64,000 bases of DNA from NCBI RefSeq assembly GCF_004345615.1, contig NZ_SLWK01000010.1:93851-157850 (forward strand), given 5' to 3'. The translations under genes were made by a program, and so were the position numbers. Below, piece after piece: positions 9,761 to 18,645 of the stretch (position 1 is its first letter; the number at the start of each line of letters is the position of its first letter). Under the pieces are notes generated by a model. It was given only the letters and a program-made list of their open reading frames with translations. It ran no database searches and was not told the origin of the DNA. The DNA comes from Natronoflexus pectinivorans (GTDB taxonomy: Bacteria; Bacteroidota; Bacteroidia; Bacteroidales; Marinilabiliaceae).

Positions 9761-9834
9761 AGCCAATGGAGGGATTCGAACCCCCGACCCGCTGATTACA
9801 AATCAGCTGCTCTGGCCAACTGAGCTACATTGGC
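9761..9834 (-). tRNA. tRNA-Thr (TGT)
   Basis: A 74-base cloverleaf. Acceptor GCCAATG pairs with CATTGGC. The anticodon stem GCTGA/TCAGC encloses TTTGTAA, giving TGT, and the T arm is GGTTCGAATCC. It lies directly downstream of the SRP RNA on the minus strand. Confidence 0.95.
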
Positions 9835-9835
9835 A

Positions 9836-9938
9836 GGTGGGTAAGCTACCTGCATCGCACCGCTTCGACCGCCTACCCTTGCTGCCGTCAGGCCCTGGGG
9901 GAGTTCAGCAGGAGCTGGTCGTACAGGACTTACCCGGC
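9836..9938 (-). ncRNA. ffs: Signal recognition particle RNA (small bacterial type)
   Basis: The minus strand folds into one long hairpin. The ends GGGTAAG and CTTACCC pair, and the apical part CCCCCAGGGCCTGACGG followed by CAGCAAGGGTA resembles the conserved SRP domain IV with its GGCAGCAAGG side. Length of about 100 nt fits 4.5S-type SRP RNA. It targets ribosomes making membrane proteins together with Ffh. It is transcribed just ahead of three tRNAs and probably shares their transcript. Ends are approximate. Confidence 0.75.
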
Positions 9939-10312
9939 GACAAAAGTAGAAAATATTACTATTATGGCAAGGACTTTGGCACTTTTTTTTTCGCTTTTTT
10001 TCATCTCTTCAACGGATGTTACGAGAAGTCAACAATTTATAGGAACAAAAAAACAATCAATGACTAAACGAAAATCTGAGAATTAGTTCGCAAAAGTTTT
10101 CTCACTGATTTTTGTTTCCACTTATTTATATCAAAACGGATTAGAAACCGAATGATTTCAGGGTTTAATAAATAAATTCCCCTGAAATCGCTTTTTAAAA
10201 AGTAACTTCAATGACATTAAATAATCGGCTTAAATGTGTATTTTAGCGAATACTTTATTTTAGATAGATTTAGGTATAAACAATACAAAAGAATAATAAG
10301 CTTACAAAACTC
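9939..10312. other. Intergenic region, divergent promoters expected
   Basis: About 375 bases between the minus-strand RNA cluster and the DUF4199 gene. It contains poly-T/poly-A runs around 9987-10000 and no credible ORF. It should hold promoters for both directions, but no convincing boxes were picked out. Confidence 0.4.
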
Positions 10313-10855
10313 ATGACAAACAACAAGCTACAAAAAACACAATTCGTCTTATCCAGTGGAGCCAAGCTTGGAGCCGCACAAACTGTATTGCTTATAATCA
10401 CATATGTTAGCGGAGATTTGTTTTCCTCTCCATTATTAAATCTTAGCTGGATTATATACGGTGTACTGATTTATCTGTACTCTAAAAAATACCGTGATGA
10501 AATACTCAACGGGTTGATTAGTTACGGTAAGGGTCTTGGTTTTGGGGTGAAGATTTCAATGTATTCAGGCATAATTACAGGTTTCTTCTATTTTTTGATG
10601 TTACAGGTTTTTGATCCTGGTTTAAAAGATGTAATCATAGCTCAATCCGAGGAAACTTTGCTGGCAACAGGGTTTTCTGAATCCTATGTGGAATCGATGC
10701 GTGAAAATATTGAAAGGGGAGCAAATGCATGGACAATGTTTATATCATCCATAATAAACGGAATTGTTGCCGGTTTTTTGGTTTCTTTAATCACCTCCAT
10801 TTTTATAAAACGTAAGGGCGATCCTTTTCAAGAAGCAATGCAAGATGTACAATAA
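10313..10855 (+). CDS. DUF4199 family membrane protein
   Basis: A 180-residue protein with four hydrophobic segments, roughly 18-37, 42-58, 79-101 and 140-162. It resembles the Bacteroidota-specific DUF4199 family. These are commonly encoded directly before a dolichyl-phosphate-mannose-synthase-like glycosyltransferase, as here with an 11-bp overlap. A role alongside the transferase in the inner membrane is inferred from position only. Confidence 0.75.
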   Translation: MTNNKLQKTQFVLSSGAKLGAAQTVLLIITYVSGDLFSSPLLNLSWIIYGVLIYLYSKKYRDEILNGLISYGKGLGFGVKISMYSGIITGFFYFLMLQVFDPGLKDVIIAQSEETLLATGFSESYVESMRENIERGANAWTMFISSIINGIVAGFLVSLITSIFIKRKGDPFQEAMQDVQ

Positions 10856-11825
10856 CGAAATAAAATTTTCAAAAGAACTTTCAATAGTTGTTCCGCTTTT
10901 TAATGAGGAGGAGTCATTGCCGGAGCTGGTTATATGGGTAGATCGTGTTTGTAAATCATTGGTAGATGCCTTCGAAATCATTTTGATTGATGATGGAAGC
11001 AGTGACCGATCATGGGCGGTCATACAGGAGTTGACAAAAGACTACAGTCATCTAAAGGGCATCTCTTTTCGCCGTAACTATGGAAAATCGGCCGCACTCA
11101 ACTGCGGTTTCAGAGAAGCAGCCGGAGAAGTGGTAATTACCATGGATGCAGACCTACAGGACAATCCAGATGAAATACCCGAACTCTACAAATTAATAAA
11201 AGAGAATGATTTCCACCTGGTAAGCGGATGGAAGAAAAAGCGCTACGATCCATTGGGAAAAACCATCCCCAGCAAATTATTTAACTACACTGCGCGAATG
11301 GTATCCGGCATTAAACTGCATGATTTTAATTGCGGACTCAAAGCTTACCATGGCAATGTGATTAAAAACATCGAAGTTTATGGAGAGATGCATCGTTACA
11401 TTCCTATACTCGCGAAAAGAGCAGGCTTTTCAAGAATTGAAGAGAAAGTAGTTTTACACAGGGAGAGAAAATATGGCGTTACCAAATTTGGAATTGAAAG
11501 GTTTATCAAGGGCTTTCTGGATTTATTGTCGTTAATGTTTATCTCAAAATTTGGCGACCGCCCCATGCACCTGTTCGGAAGTCTTGGAACAGTAACTTTT
11601 ACGGTGGGATTTTTCTCTGCTCTTTGGCTTGGGATAAGAAAACTCTGGTTTGTTTATTTCAACGTGGAGGCGCCACGAGTAACTGACAGTCCTTACTTTT
11701 ATATCAGCCTTACCTCCATGATTCTCGGAACACAACTGTTCATGACCGGGTTTATTGCTGAGCTTGTAAGCAGAATGCGACCAGACAGAAATGAATACCA
11801 AATTAAACAAAAAACATCGGATTAA
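10845..11825 (+). CDS. Glycosyltransferase family 2, polyprenyl-phosphate type
   Basis: A 326-residue membrane-anchored GT2 enzyme. The Rossmann-like domain begins LSIVVPLFNEEESLPEL. The metal/nucleotide motif is ITMDADLQDNPDEIP, and the GTA-fold acceptor region contains DFNCGLKAY. Two transmembrane helices lie near 235-260 and 275-305. The architecture matches ArnC/GtrB/DPM1-like enzymes that load a sugar onto undecaprenyl phosphate; the sugar is not predictable. It overlaps the DUF4199 gene and is followed after 3 bp by a methyltransferase. Confidence 0.85.
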   Translation: MYNNEIKFSKELSIVVPLFNEEESLPELVIWVDRVCKSLVDAFEIILIDDGSSDRSWAVIQELTKDYSHLKGISFRRNYGKSAALNCGFREAAGEVVITMDADLQDNPDEIPELYKLIKENDFHLVSGWKKKRYDPLGKTIPSKLFNYTARMVSGIKLHDFNCGLKAYHGNVIKNIEVYGEMHRYIPILAKRAGFSRIEEKVVLHRERKYGVTKFGIERFIKGFLDLLSLMFISKFGDRPMHLFGSLGTVTFTVGFFSALWLGIRKLWFVYFNVEAPRVTDSPYFYISLTSMILGTQLFMTGFIAELVSRMRPDRNEYQIKQKTSD

Positions 11826-11828
11826 AAG

Positions 11829-12557
11829 ATGCAGTTTTATCAAAGCATAGCAAAGTGGTATGACCATATTTTTCCCGGTTCGCCGGCACAGGTTAAGTTT
11901 ATTGAAAATGCCGTAAATGGGTTATCAGACAAACATATTGCTGAAATAGGATGCGCAACCGGTAATCTTTGTATTGGCATGGCTGCCAATGCTCAAAAGG
12001 TCATCGGAGTTGATCTGGACGAAGAATTGCTTAATGTAGCCAGAAAAAAGAGCTCATCATGCCCTAATATTGAATACATTCAGGGTAACATGCTGAAAAC
12101 CGGTTCAATTGTAGAATCATTTTCGCTGGACGCCATCAGTTGTATTGGAAACACCCTTGTGCATCTTCAGAAACCCAAAGACATGCTCTCCTTTTTCAAT
12201 CAGTGTATTCAGGTTTTGAAGCCGGGAGGGAATCTCATTCTTCAAATTATCAATTATGACTACATTCTTGATTTTGGCATTGAAAGCCTCCCGTTAATTG
12301 AAAACGATCATATTAAATTCGACCGCAGATACGAACTCCGGGAACAGGATGAACTGATTAATTTCAAAACCATATTGACAATAAAAGAGACCAAAAGCAC
12401 CATCATTAATAGCATTCCGCTATATCCGCTTCGACAAGAATTGCTAAACAAGTTGCTTAACGAAGCTGGCTTTTTAACGGCAAAGTATTATGGGGGTTTC
12501 GACGGGAGTCCGCTCCGTCAGCAGTCGCTACATTTGGTTGCTCACGTTACCTGTTAA
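11829..12557 (+). CDS. Class I SAM-dependent methyltransferase
   Basis: A 242-residue cytoplasmic methyltransferase with motif I IAEIGCATGNLCIG (about 37-50), an acidic end of strand 2 VIGVDLDEE, and the DAISCIGNTLVHL/LKPGGNLILQI region. The acceptor is unknown. Position suggests work on the same pathway as the preceding glycosyltransferase. Its 3' end overlaps the convergent Nudix gene by 30 bp. Confidence 0.85.
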   Translation: MQFYQSIAKWYDHIFPGSPAQVKFIENAVNGLSDKHIAEIGCATGNLCIGMAANAQKVIGVDLDEELLNVARKKSSSCPNIEYIQGNMLKTGSIVESFSLDAISCIGNTLVHLQKPKDMLSFFNQCIQVLKPGGNLILQIINYDYILDFGIESLPLIENDHIKFDRRYELREQDELINFKTILTIKETKSTIINSIPLYPLRQELLNKLLNEAGFLTAKYYGGFDGSPLRQQSLHLVAHVTC

Positions 12558-12977
12558 AATTCCGGCAATCTTTTGGTCAATGGCAAAGGTCAGATGATTT
12601 TTATCCAAATCTTTCAGAGGCATCCATCTCAATATTTGGGGTGATGCATTGTTGGCAACAAAAGGCTCGGAGCGAACCGGCAATTCCGGCAACCCGGGGA
12701 TTTCCATTTTATAGTAGATGCTGATAAGCTGGGTGTTTTCAAAGAATTTTGCCGGTTGAAAATAATCTGTAGTATAAAAGTGTTCAAGAATATCGGCCTC
12801 AAGGCCGAATTCCTCATTGATTTCCCGCTGCAAACAGGCTTTGGTTCCCTCTCCAAATTTGAGTCCACCTCCCGGAAACTTGGTCATCCTGATGTCTTTA
12901 AAAATCTCATCAGACAACAGAACATTCCCATTTCGAATGCAGATGCCATAAACACGTATTGTAAAATTTTGCTTCAC
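12528..12977 (-). CDS. Nudix hydrolase
   Basis: A 149-residue pyrophosphohydrolase. The Nudix box is complete: GGGLKFGEGTKACLQREINEEFG (positions about 36-58, G-x5-E-x7-REUXEEXGU). It would hydrolyse a nucleoside diphosphate linked to another moiety; specificity is not visible. The last 30 bp overlap the end of the convergent methyltransferase gene. Confidence 0.88.
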   Translation of the reverse strand: MKQNFTIRVYGICIRNGNVLLSDEIFKDIRMTKFPGGGLKFGEGTKACLQREINEEFGLEADILEHFYTTDYFQPAKFFENTQLISIYYKMEIPGLPELPVRSEPFVANNASPQILRWMPLKDLDKNHLTFAIDQKIAGILTGNVSNQM

Positions 12978-13100
12978 GAAAACAGAATTAAAAAGCCAAT
13001 GCCGGGGATTTTGTTTGTAAACCGTAAGAAAGATTAATAATTATCCGGCATCGGCTTCAATACAAATATAATTGTTTTTAAGAACCAAAACACATTTTTT

Positions 13101-14006
13101 TCAAAGGGGGATATTTTCATCAATCAACCTGATAATCTCATTGATTTCACCCGGATGAAACCAGTGCATCTCTGCATCGCGCCGAAACCATGAGAGTTGT
13201 TTCTTGGCGTAGTGTCGCGAATTGCGTTGTATCAGTTCTATGGCTTTTTCAATAGAGTGCTCTCCGTTAAACGAAGCAAAAAGCTCCTTATATCCAACGG
13301 TATTTAGAGCGTTCAAATGCTGGTGATCAATCAACGCTTTGGCCTCCTGAAGCAAACCGTCATCAACCATCTGCAACACACGCGAATTTATGCGGCCATA
13401 AAGCTCTGATCGATCCATATTTAAGCCAACTTTCAAAATTGAAAACGGACGCTTCTTTTTTGGAGCAGTACGTAATGAAGAGTAAGGCTTACCGGTCATC
13501 AGGCAAATTTCAACAGCATGAACCACCCTTTTGGGGTTTTTAAGATCAACCTGATGGTAAAAATCAGGATCCAAAATTTTTAATTGCTGTCTGATAGACT
13601 CGATGCCCTCGACATTGAGCTTTTCCTGCAACTCCTGTCGTAAATCCGAATCAACAGTAGGTAATTCATCAATACCATTACAAAAAGCATCAATGTACAT
13701 CATGGAGCCTCCCACCATAAAAAGCACGTGGTGCTTTTTAAAAAGCTCCATGGCAATTTTTAATGCATCCTGTTCAAATTCAAAAGCACTGTAATAATCG
13801 AAAATCGACTTAAACCCTATCAGGTGATGCGGAACAAGAGTCTGCTCCTCTTTTCCCGGAGCAGCTGTTCCTATGGGAATTTCTCTGAAAATCTGACGGG
13901 AATCTGCGGAAATGATTTCACTTTTATATTGCTTTGCCAACTCTATACAAACCTTGGTTTTTCCAATCCCGGTAGGACCGGTTAAAACCACCATCAACTT
14001 TGACAT
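13101..14006 (-). CDS. miaA: tRNA dimethylallyltransferase
   Basis: Transfers a dimethylallyl group to A37 of tRNAs that read U-starting codons. Motifs are the P-loop GPTGIGKTK (9-17), ISADSRQIFREIPIGT with the catalytic Asp, FMVGGSMMYIDAFCNG, and YAKKQLSWFRRD near the C-terminus. At 301 residues it is a normal length. A separate promoter is likely, since neighbours are convergent or spaced by more than 100 bp. Confidence 0.93.
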   Translation of the reverse strand: MSKLMVVLTGPTGIGKTKVCIELAKQYKSEIISADSRQIFREIPIGTAAPGKEEQTLVPHHLIGFKSIFDYYSAFEFEQDALKIAMELFKKHHVLFMVGGSMMYIDAFCNGIDELPTVDSDLRQELQEKLNVEGIESIRQQLKILDPDFYHQVDLKNPKRVVHAVEICLMTGKPYSSLRTAPKKKRPFSILKVGLNMDRSELYGRINSRVLQMVDDGLLQEAKALIDHQHLNALNTVGYKELFASFNGEHSIEKAIELIQRNSRHYAKKQLSWFRRDAEMHWFHPGEINEIIRLIDENIPL

Positions 14007-14120
14007 AATTACCCTTTACTCTTTTTAAATAGATTAATAAACATTCAGAGTTCTAGATTTATAGAGTTTAATGAGCTATTCTTAATTCGTAAAACGAAAT
14101 GCAAACATGCATTTTATATC

Positions 14121-14660
14121 CTAATAAAATTCATCCGGATCGAAATCTTCGTCCGATAAATCATCCGGAAAATCGCCTCCCTCCCTGATGATATCGTCCA
14201 TGTCGTCGTCAGACAAAAACGCATCAGCTTCCAGGGCATCGTCAAAATTAAAGCCTTCTTCGGAAAACTGTGGTGGAGGAGTTCCTTCCATGCGAGTACA
14301 GACCGGTTCTTTCAGATTGCCACCATCGATATTAGTCAGCTCCATAAACAACACCCGTTCGGCAAACAAATCAAAGGCATATAAAACCCTTTGTTTGGTA
14401 TCGGTAATCAGATCCTCAAGTCGAACCTTATCCATAACCAGAACCGTTCCCTCCTCCTCCATCATGTCAATCAGCGTAATTTCCTGCTCCTTATTCCAAT
14501 TCTCATCGGTAAGAAAGAAGGAGGTCATTTGAGCCGGATCAAAATTAAGCTTTTGCTGAATGAACTGATGCAAATCTAAAAAGGTTGATTTACTGTCAAT
14601 GGCTATATCTAAAATAAAATCATCAGATTCGTTGCTTATGGCTCTGAAAAAATAGATCAT
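14121..14660 (-). CDS. PRiA4_ORF3 / IS1096 TnpR-like passenger protein
   Basis: A 179-residue acidic protein similar to the pRiA4b ORF-3 family, a ubiquitin-like fold often annotated as IS1096 passenger TnpR. The characteristic parts are FHQ-like LHQFIQQKLNFDPAQMTSFF and RVLYAFDLFAERVLFMEL. The C-terminal 45 residues are very rich in Asp and Glu. In Bacteroidota this is a chromosomal gene next to miaA-type genes, with no transposon features. Function is unknown. Confidence 0.75.
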   Translation of the reverse strand: MIYFFRAISNESDDFILDIAIDSKSTFLDLHQFIQQKLNFDPAQMTSFFLTDENWNKEQEITLIDMMEEEGTVLVMDKVRLEDLITDTKQRVLYAFDLFAERVLFMELTNIDGGNLKEPVCTRMEGTPPPQFSEEGFNFDDALEADAFLSDDDMDDIIREGGDFPDDLSDEDFDPDEFY

Positions 14661-14786
14661 AAAGTTAGTTTTGAGTAGATCAAAATTACTATTATTGCAT
14701 TAAATATGCGAAAAAATCGTTGCTCTATTGCGTTTTTATTAATGCATAACGCAATAAACACATTATGGTTTCAAATTTTTAATAGA

Positions 14787-15947
14787 ATGAGCATTCACCG
14801 GATTAATTTGCTCTTACTGTCAGCCATCTGTTTGCTTTTTATAAAAGCAAACATCAATGCTCAACTACACAACACCGCAAAGGAAGATTCTCTCTATCAT
14901 CAAAACTGCCTAATACAATTTGGTGAAAAACTTTTGAATTATCTCACTTTTGAGAACGAAAAATATGTACTGGTGATTTATCCATCGGGCGGATATTCCC
15001 AAAGAACAGGACTTGAAGCAGGCATCATGCCGGTCATCAGCTGGATGGATGCCAATAGTATACATCAACATCAAACGAGGATAAACACACTATCGGCATC
15101 TTTGCAGGTATCCACAAAAAAAATGTTTGAAATTAAGAGTGATTTGGAGTGGTTTATATCTGAAAACTGGCAAATGCATTCAAAATTTAGCTATTTGAGT
15201 CTTAATGACAGATATTGGGATGCACATTCTAATGAATCCTTTTTCGAGAACATAGAATTCAAATTGCGCAGGATAAACTGGGAAGCTCAAATTCACAGAC
15301 AATTACCCCGGCATCTTCATGCCGGGATAATTACTTCCATATTAAACCAGAACAACAACTGGCAAACAGAATTTCCGCAGGTAAGCGGACTGAAAGGAGG
15401 TTTCATCGCAGGCACAGGTCCGTCATTTCTTTTTGATTCGCGTAACCATGTGTTGTTTCCCCGGCAAGGGTGGTTCATAACCACATCCGGAATATTTCAT
15501 CATCAGATGTTAGGCTCCGATTTTGATTTCAATAAATGGTTAACAGATGTGAGGTACTATGCAAATAGAGGTAAATCAACTTTCGCATTTCAATATTTTA
15601 CTGAATACGTGACAGGAGATGTCCCGTTTTTTTCACTTCCCAATCTTGGAGGCACCGATCGGTTGCGTGGCACAGGCCACTCACGCAGGATTATCGACAA
15701 CAGCATTCAATTTATTCGTGCAGAATTCAGAACCCCACTATGGTGGCGATTTGGCTTTGTTGCTTTTGCAGAAGCAGGCGTTGCCGGTAATGCATTCAGG
15801 GTTGATTTAGAAGATGCTATAACCTCCTTCGGTGGTGGATTAAGATTCAGAATTTTACCTGACGAACCCCTTAACATTCGATTTGATGTTGGATTTTCAT
15901 CGGATGGACATAATGGGATGTACATTTCGTTGAAGGAGGCTTTTTAG
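14787..15947 (+). CDS. Omp85/BamA-type surface antigen barrel protein
   Basis: An outer-membrane beta-barrel with the D15/Omp85 C-terminal signature: [16 protein letters not shown] (the family RG-containing loop), [25 protein letters not shown] and a final Phe. An ATG at 14706 would put 27 residues before the signal peptide. The ATG at 14787 starts directly with [18 protein letters not shown] and is preferred (386 aa). It has no visible POTRA repeats, so it is more like a small TamA/FadL-size barrel than BamA itself. Confidence 0.7.
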   Translation: MSIHRINLLLLSAICLLFIKANINAQLHNTAKEDSLYHQNCLIQFGEKLLNYLTFENEKYVLVIYPSGGYSQRTGLEAGIMPVISWMDANSIHQHQTRINTLSASLQVSTKKMFEIKSDLEWFISENWQMHSKFSYLSLNDRYWDAHSNESFFENIEFKLRRINWEAQIHRQLPRHLHAGIITSILNQNNNWQTEFPQVSGLKGGFIAGTGPSFLFDSRNHVLFPRQGWFITTSGIFHHQMLGSDFDFNKWLTDVRYYANRGKSTFAFQYFTEYVTGDVPFFSLPNLGGTDRLRGTGHSRRIIDNSIQFIRAEFRTPLWWRFGFVAFAEAGVAGNAFRVDLEDAITSFGGGLRFRILPDEPLNIRFDVGFSSDGHNGMYISLKEAF

Positions 15948-16030
15948 CCTTAAATTACACTCTTGCCATGAGATGAAAGCGGAGATATCAAATTGTAAAA
16001 TTTACAGATTAGGATATGCTGCTCCACACA

Positions 16031-16064
16031 AAAAAGCGTGAAAGTTAAAACTTTCACGCTTTTA
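16031..16064. terminator. Bidirectional rho-independent terminator
   Basis: A perfect 12-bp stem AGCGTGAAAGTT with its complement, two-base loop, A-run before and T-run after. It lies between the convergent Omp85-like gene and dps and can serve both. Confidence 0.85.
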
Positions 16065-16086
16065 AATTATGTTGGAATTTACAACA

Positions 16087-16563
16087 CTATTTTAAAGAAG
16101 ATGCCAACATCCAAACAACTTTTTCCTGTTGAGTAATGTAGTCGGTTAAAAGAGTCAGAGTTCCTTCATCACCCGCTTCTTCGGCCAATGGTAATATGGC
16201 TCTTTCAAGTTTGATCAAAGTGGAAAGATTCTCTAATGTAGCCTCGGTAGTTGCAACACCATCACTTAAATCTTTAGCCTCTTTAATAGAGCTTACCTTT
16301 AAATAATCGGTAAAAGTATGGTATGGAGTCACTCCCAAAGTAAGAATACGCTCAGCGATTTCATCAACTTTCATCACGGCGTCGTCGTACAATTCTTCAA
16401 ATTTAGCGTGTAGCTCAAAGAATTTTTCACCCTTAATATTCCAGTGAAAACCCCTCAGGTTTTGATAAAACATCTGGTAGTTAGCCAATAGTTCATTAAG
16501 TTTTTCGCCCAATTGAGTTGCTTCGTTTGCTTTTAATCCTAAAAGTTCACTTATTTTTTTCAT
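16087..16563 (-). CDS. dps: Dps family ferroxidase / DNA-protection protein
   Basis: A 158-residue ferritin-like protein that oxidises and stores iron and protects DNA in stationary or oxidative stress. The ferroxidase ligands are visible in GFHWNIKGEKFFELHAKFEELYDDAVMKVDEIAERI (His near 40, Asp and Glu near 67-71). Length is typical. It probably has its own promoter. Confidence 0.9.
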   Translation of the reverse strand: MKKISELLGLKANEATQLGEKLNELLANYQMFYQNLRGFHWNIKGEKFFELHAKFEELYDDAVMKVDEIAERILTLGVTPYHTFTDYLKVSSIKEAKDLSDGVATTEATLENLSTLIKLERAILPLAEEAGDEGTLTLLTDYITQQEKVVWMLASSLK

Positions 16564-17432
16564 GATGATTCAACATTTTGTTTGACTTGTTCCGCATGTA
16601 GAACCAAATCTTGTTTTATAATTGACGCACATGCACGTCTGTGGATTTTTTGTTACTCTCTACTTCAAAATTAGAACTTTTGAAGGGGATTATCAAATAA
16701 GCTTCATTTATATACCATACCGTTTAACTATAATTAACGGGGGAAAGGAAGTCGGGAGAGTTTATAAGTTGGATGGTGAACAGGAGACAGGAAATCGCAG
16801 ACCGGAAATCGGAAGCGAAGTGAAGTGCAACCTAGTTCCCGTGAAATGGAATGTAGTGAATGGAATTCCGTACTACGGAATAAATGAGATGCCGCCGTAG
16901 GTGGCAGATGTTGATAGACCAGAATTCGAAGTGTAACGGAATCCCGCAAGGCGGGATAAACCACATAAGGCACATAAGGTTTTAACCATAATGTGCACAA
17001 AGCTTTGCACTATGTTCACAAAGGCCAAAATGCTATCAGAAAAAACATAGTAAACTTCGTGATTCCTTCGTGAATTTTGTGGTTAAATCTTTTTAAAAAA
17101 GAGGATTCCATTATCGTGAAGCCTATAATTTAAACACTCTAACAATATTCTCAGCGCCTTTGCGCCTCTGCGTTTAAATCTAAGCCACATAAGGCACATA
17201 AAGTTGTAATCACAAAGAAGACACAGAGGGCACTATGAATTCTATGTGAATCTCGGAATTAGGGTTTACCAATCAAGGCTTAATGTTTTCACAAAGAAAT
17301 TTGAGCACGTTGAATTTTAAACTACAATCTTTATCAAGATTAGATTTCACCTTTCAAAAATGCATCAATGAATTGACAGTCATTCTGTTTTGCATTATAT
17401 TAGTGGATGTGGCATATAAAAAACGATAGAAG
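16564..17432. repeat. Gene-free repeat-rich spacer
   Basis: About 870 bases without a credible gene. It holds a GC-palindrome (TCCCGCAAGGCGGGA, 16938-16952), repeated CCACATAAGGCACATAAGG phrases (about 16970 and 17184), and a CACAGAGGGCAC phrase near 17220. The last is the same motif found in the 41-47 kb island. It looks like an accumulation of dispersed non-coding repeats. Confidence 0.55.
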
Positions 17433-18497
17433 ATGAGATGTAGAAGCAATTTAGACAGGAGGAATTTTGTAAGGCTAGCAGGAATGGGGTTGGGTTCACT
17501 GATGTTGATGCCGGCTGACATTTATGGAAGAGTTAGTTCTATGAACAAAAACGACGCAACGAGTGGAGCCACCGTAAAATTCTCTCCCCCATACGTTGAT
17601 TTGCATAGAAAAGGCGAATTGCGAAAGCGTGTGGCCATTCTCAACCAAATGATGCGTCGCTGTACCCTTTGTCCGCGGGAGTGCGAAACAGAACGTTTCA
17701 GAGGCCGAAGAGGTGATTGCAATGCCAACTCTAATCTCGAGATATCCTCAGTAACACCTCACTTTGGAGAAGAAAGAGAACTGGTTGGTCAGAATGGTTC
17801 CGGAACCATTTTCTTTACCAACTGCTCTTTGTTATGTGTTTTTTGTATTAATTACGATATCAGTCAAAAAGGGCGTGGCCGTCGCCAATCTATCGAATTT
17901 CTTGCAAATTCCATGTTGAGACTACAAGAAATGGGCTGCCATAATGTAAACCTTGTTACCCCATCGCACTATGTTCCACATATAGTTGAAGCGGTTGATA
18001 TAGCAGCAGGTAAAGGTTTACGCTTGCCAATAGTTTACAACACTTGCGGATGGGAAAAACTTGAAGTTCTGCGGCTACTGAATGGCATCGTAGATATTTA
18101 TCTGGCCGATTTTAAATATTTTGATTCTAAGGCTGCTAACAGGTTTTCACCCGGTGCTGTTTGTTATCCGGAAACAACCCAAAAAGCCTTTTTGGAGATG
18201 CAAAGACAAACCGGAGTTGCCAAGCCCGATCCAGCCACAGGCCTTATGCACAGAGGACTGATGGTAAGACATTTAGTGATGCCGAATAATGCTGCGCATA
18301 CAGATAAAGTATTACATTGGATTGGAGAGAATCTGCCAAAAGAGACATACATCAACCTGATGTCACAATACACCCCGGTTTTTAAGGCCAATCAATTTCC
18401 AGAAATCAGCAGAAGAATAACAAGAGAAGAGTACAACGAGGCAATTGCCGCAGCTCAAAGAGCAGGTTTAACCAATGTGGTTTTGCAAGGAGGTTGA
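17433..18497 (+). CDS. Radical SAM protein (PflX/PflA-like) with Tat-like signal
   Basis: A 354-residue radical SAM enzyme. The 4Fe-4S motif CSLLCVFC gives Cys131, Cys135 and Cys138. An upstream cysteine group CTLCPREC plus Cys96 resembles the PflX/YgkD subgroup. The N-terminus reads DRRNFVRLAGMGLGSLMLM, a twin-arginine-like signal followed by a hydrophobic stretch. Radical SAM enzymes are normally cytoplasmic, so either this protein is exported folded with its cluster or the motif is fortuitous. Substrate is unknown. No glycyl-radical enzyme is adjacent. Confidence 0.82.
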   Translation: MRCRSNLDRRNFVRLAGMGLGSLMLMPADIYGRVSSMNKNDATSGATVKFSPPYVDLHRKGELRKRVAILNQMMRRCTLCPRECETERFRGRRGDCNANSNLEISSVTPHFGEERELVGQNGSGTIFFTNCSLLCVFCINYDISQKGRGRRQSIEFLANSMLRLQEMGCHNVNLVTPSHYVPHIVEAVDIAAGKGLRLPIVYNTCGWEKLEVLRLLNGIVDIYLADFKYFDSKAANRFSPGAVCYPETTQKAFLEMQRQTGVAKPDPATGLMHRGLMVRHLVMPNNAAHTDKVLHWIGENLPKETYINLMSQYTPVFKANQFPEISRRITREEYNEAIAAAQRAGLTNVVLQGG

Positions 18498-18522
18498 GTT
18501 TTATTTATGCAGGGATAATGAC

Positions 18523-18606
18523 AACAAAGGTCGCTAAGAATATGTAGAATGGAATCAAAGACTTAAAGTCTATGCAACCAGTTTCTACGTTTTAGCAACC
18601 TTTGTT
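18523..18606. repeat. Imperfect inverted repeat between convergent genes
   Basis: Outer arms AACAAAGGTCGCTAA...GTAGA and TCTACGTTTTAGCAACCTTTGTT enclose an inner small palindrome AGACTTAAAGTCT. It sits between the ends of the radical SAM gene and aconitase. It could form a long hairpin or cruciform, serving as a terminator or being a degenerate mobile element. Confidence 0.5.
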
Positions 18607-18645
18607 ATAAAACGGTTCTCATTAAATAAGAATTACAGAACACAA

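Noticed and set aside
9837..10067. 76-aa plus-strand ORF over the SRP RNA
   Set aside because: It is antisense to a structured RNA gene and has no protein-like composition.
14121..14660. Transposon passenger gene
   Set aside because: The family name refers to IS1096, but no transposase or inverted ends are near; it looks like a fixed chromosomal gene.
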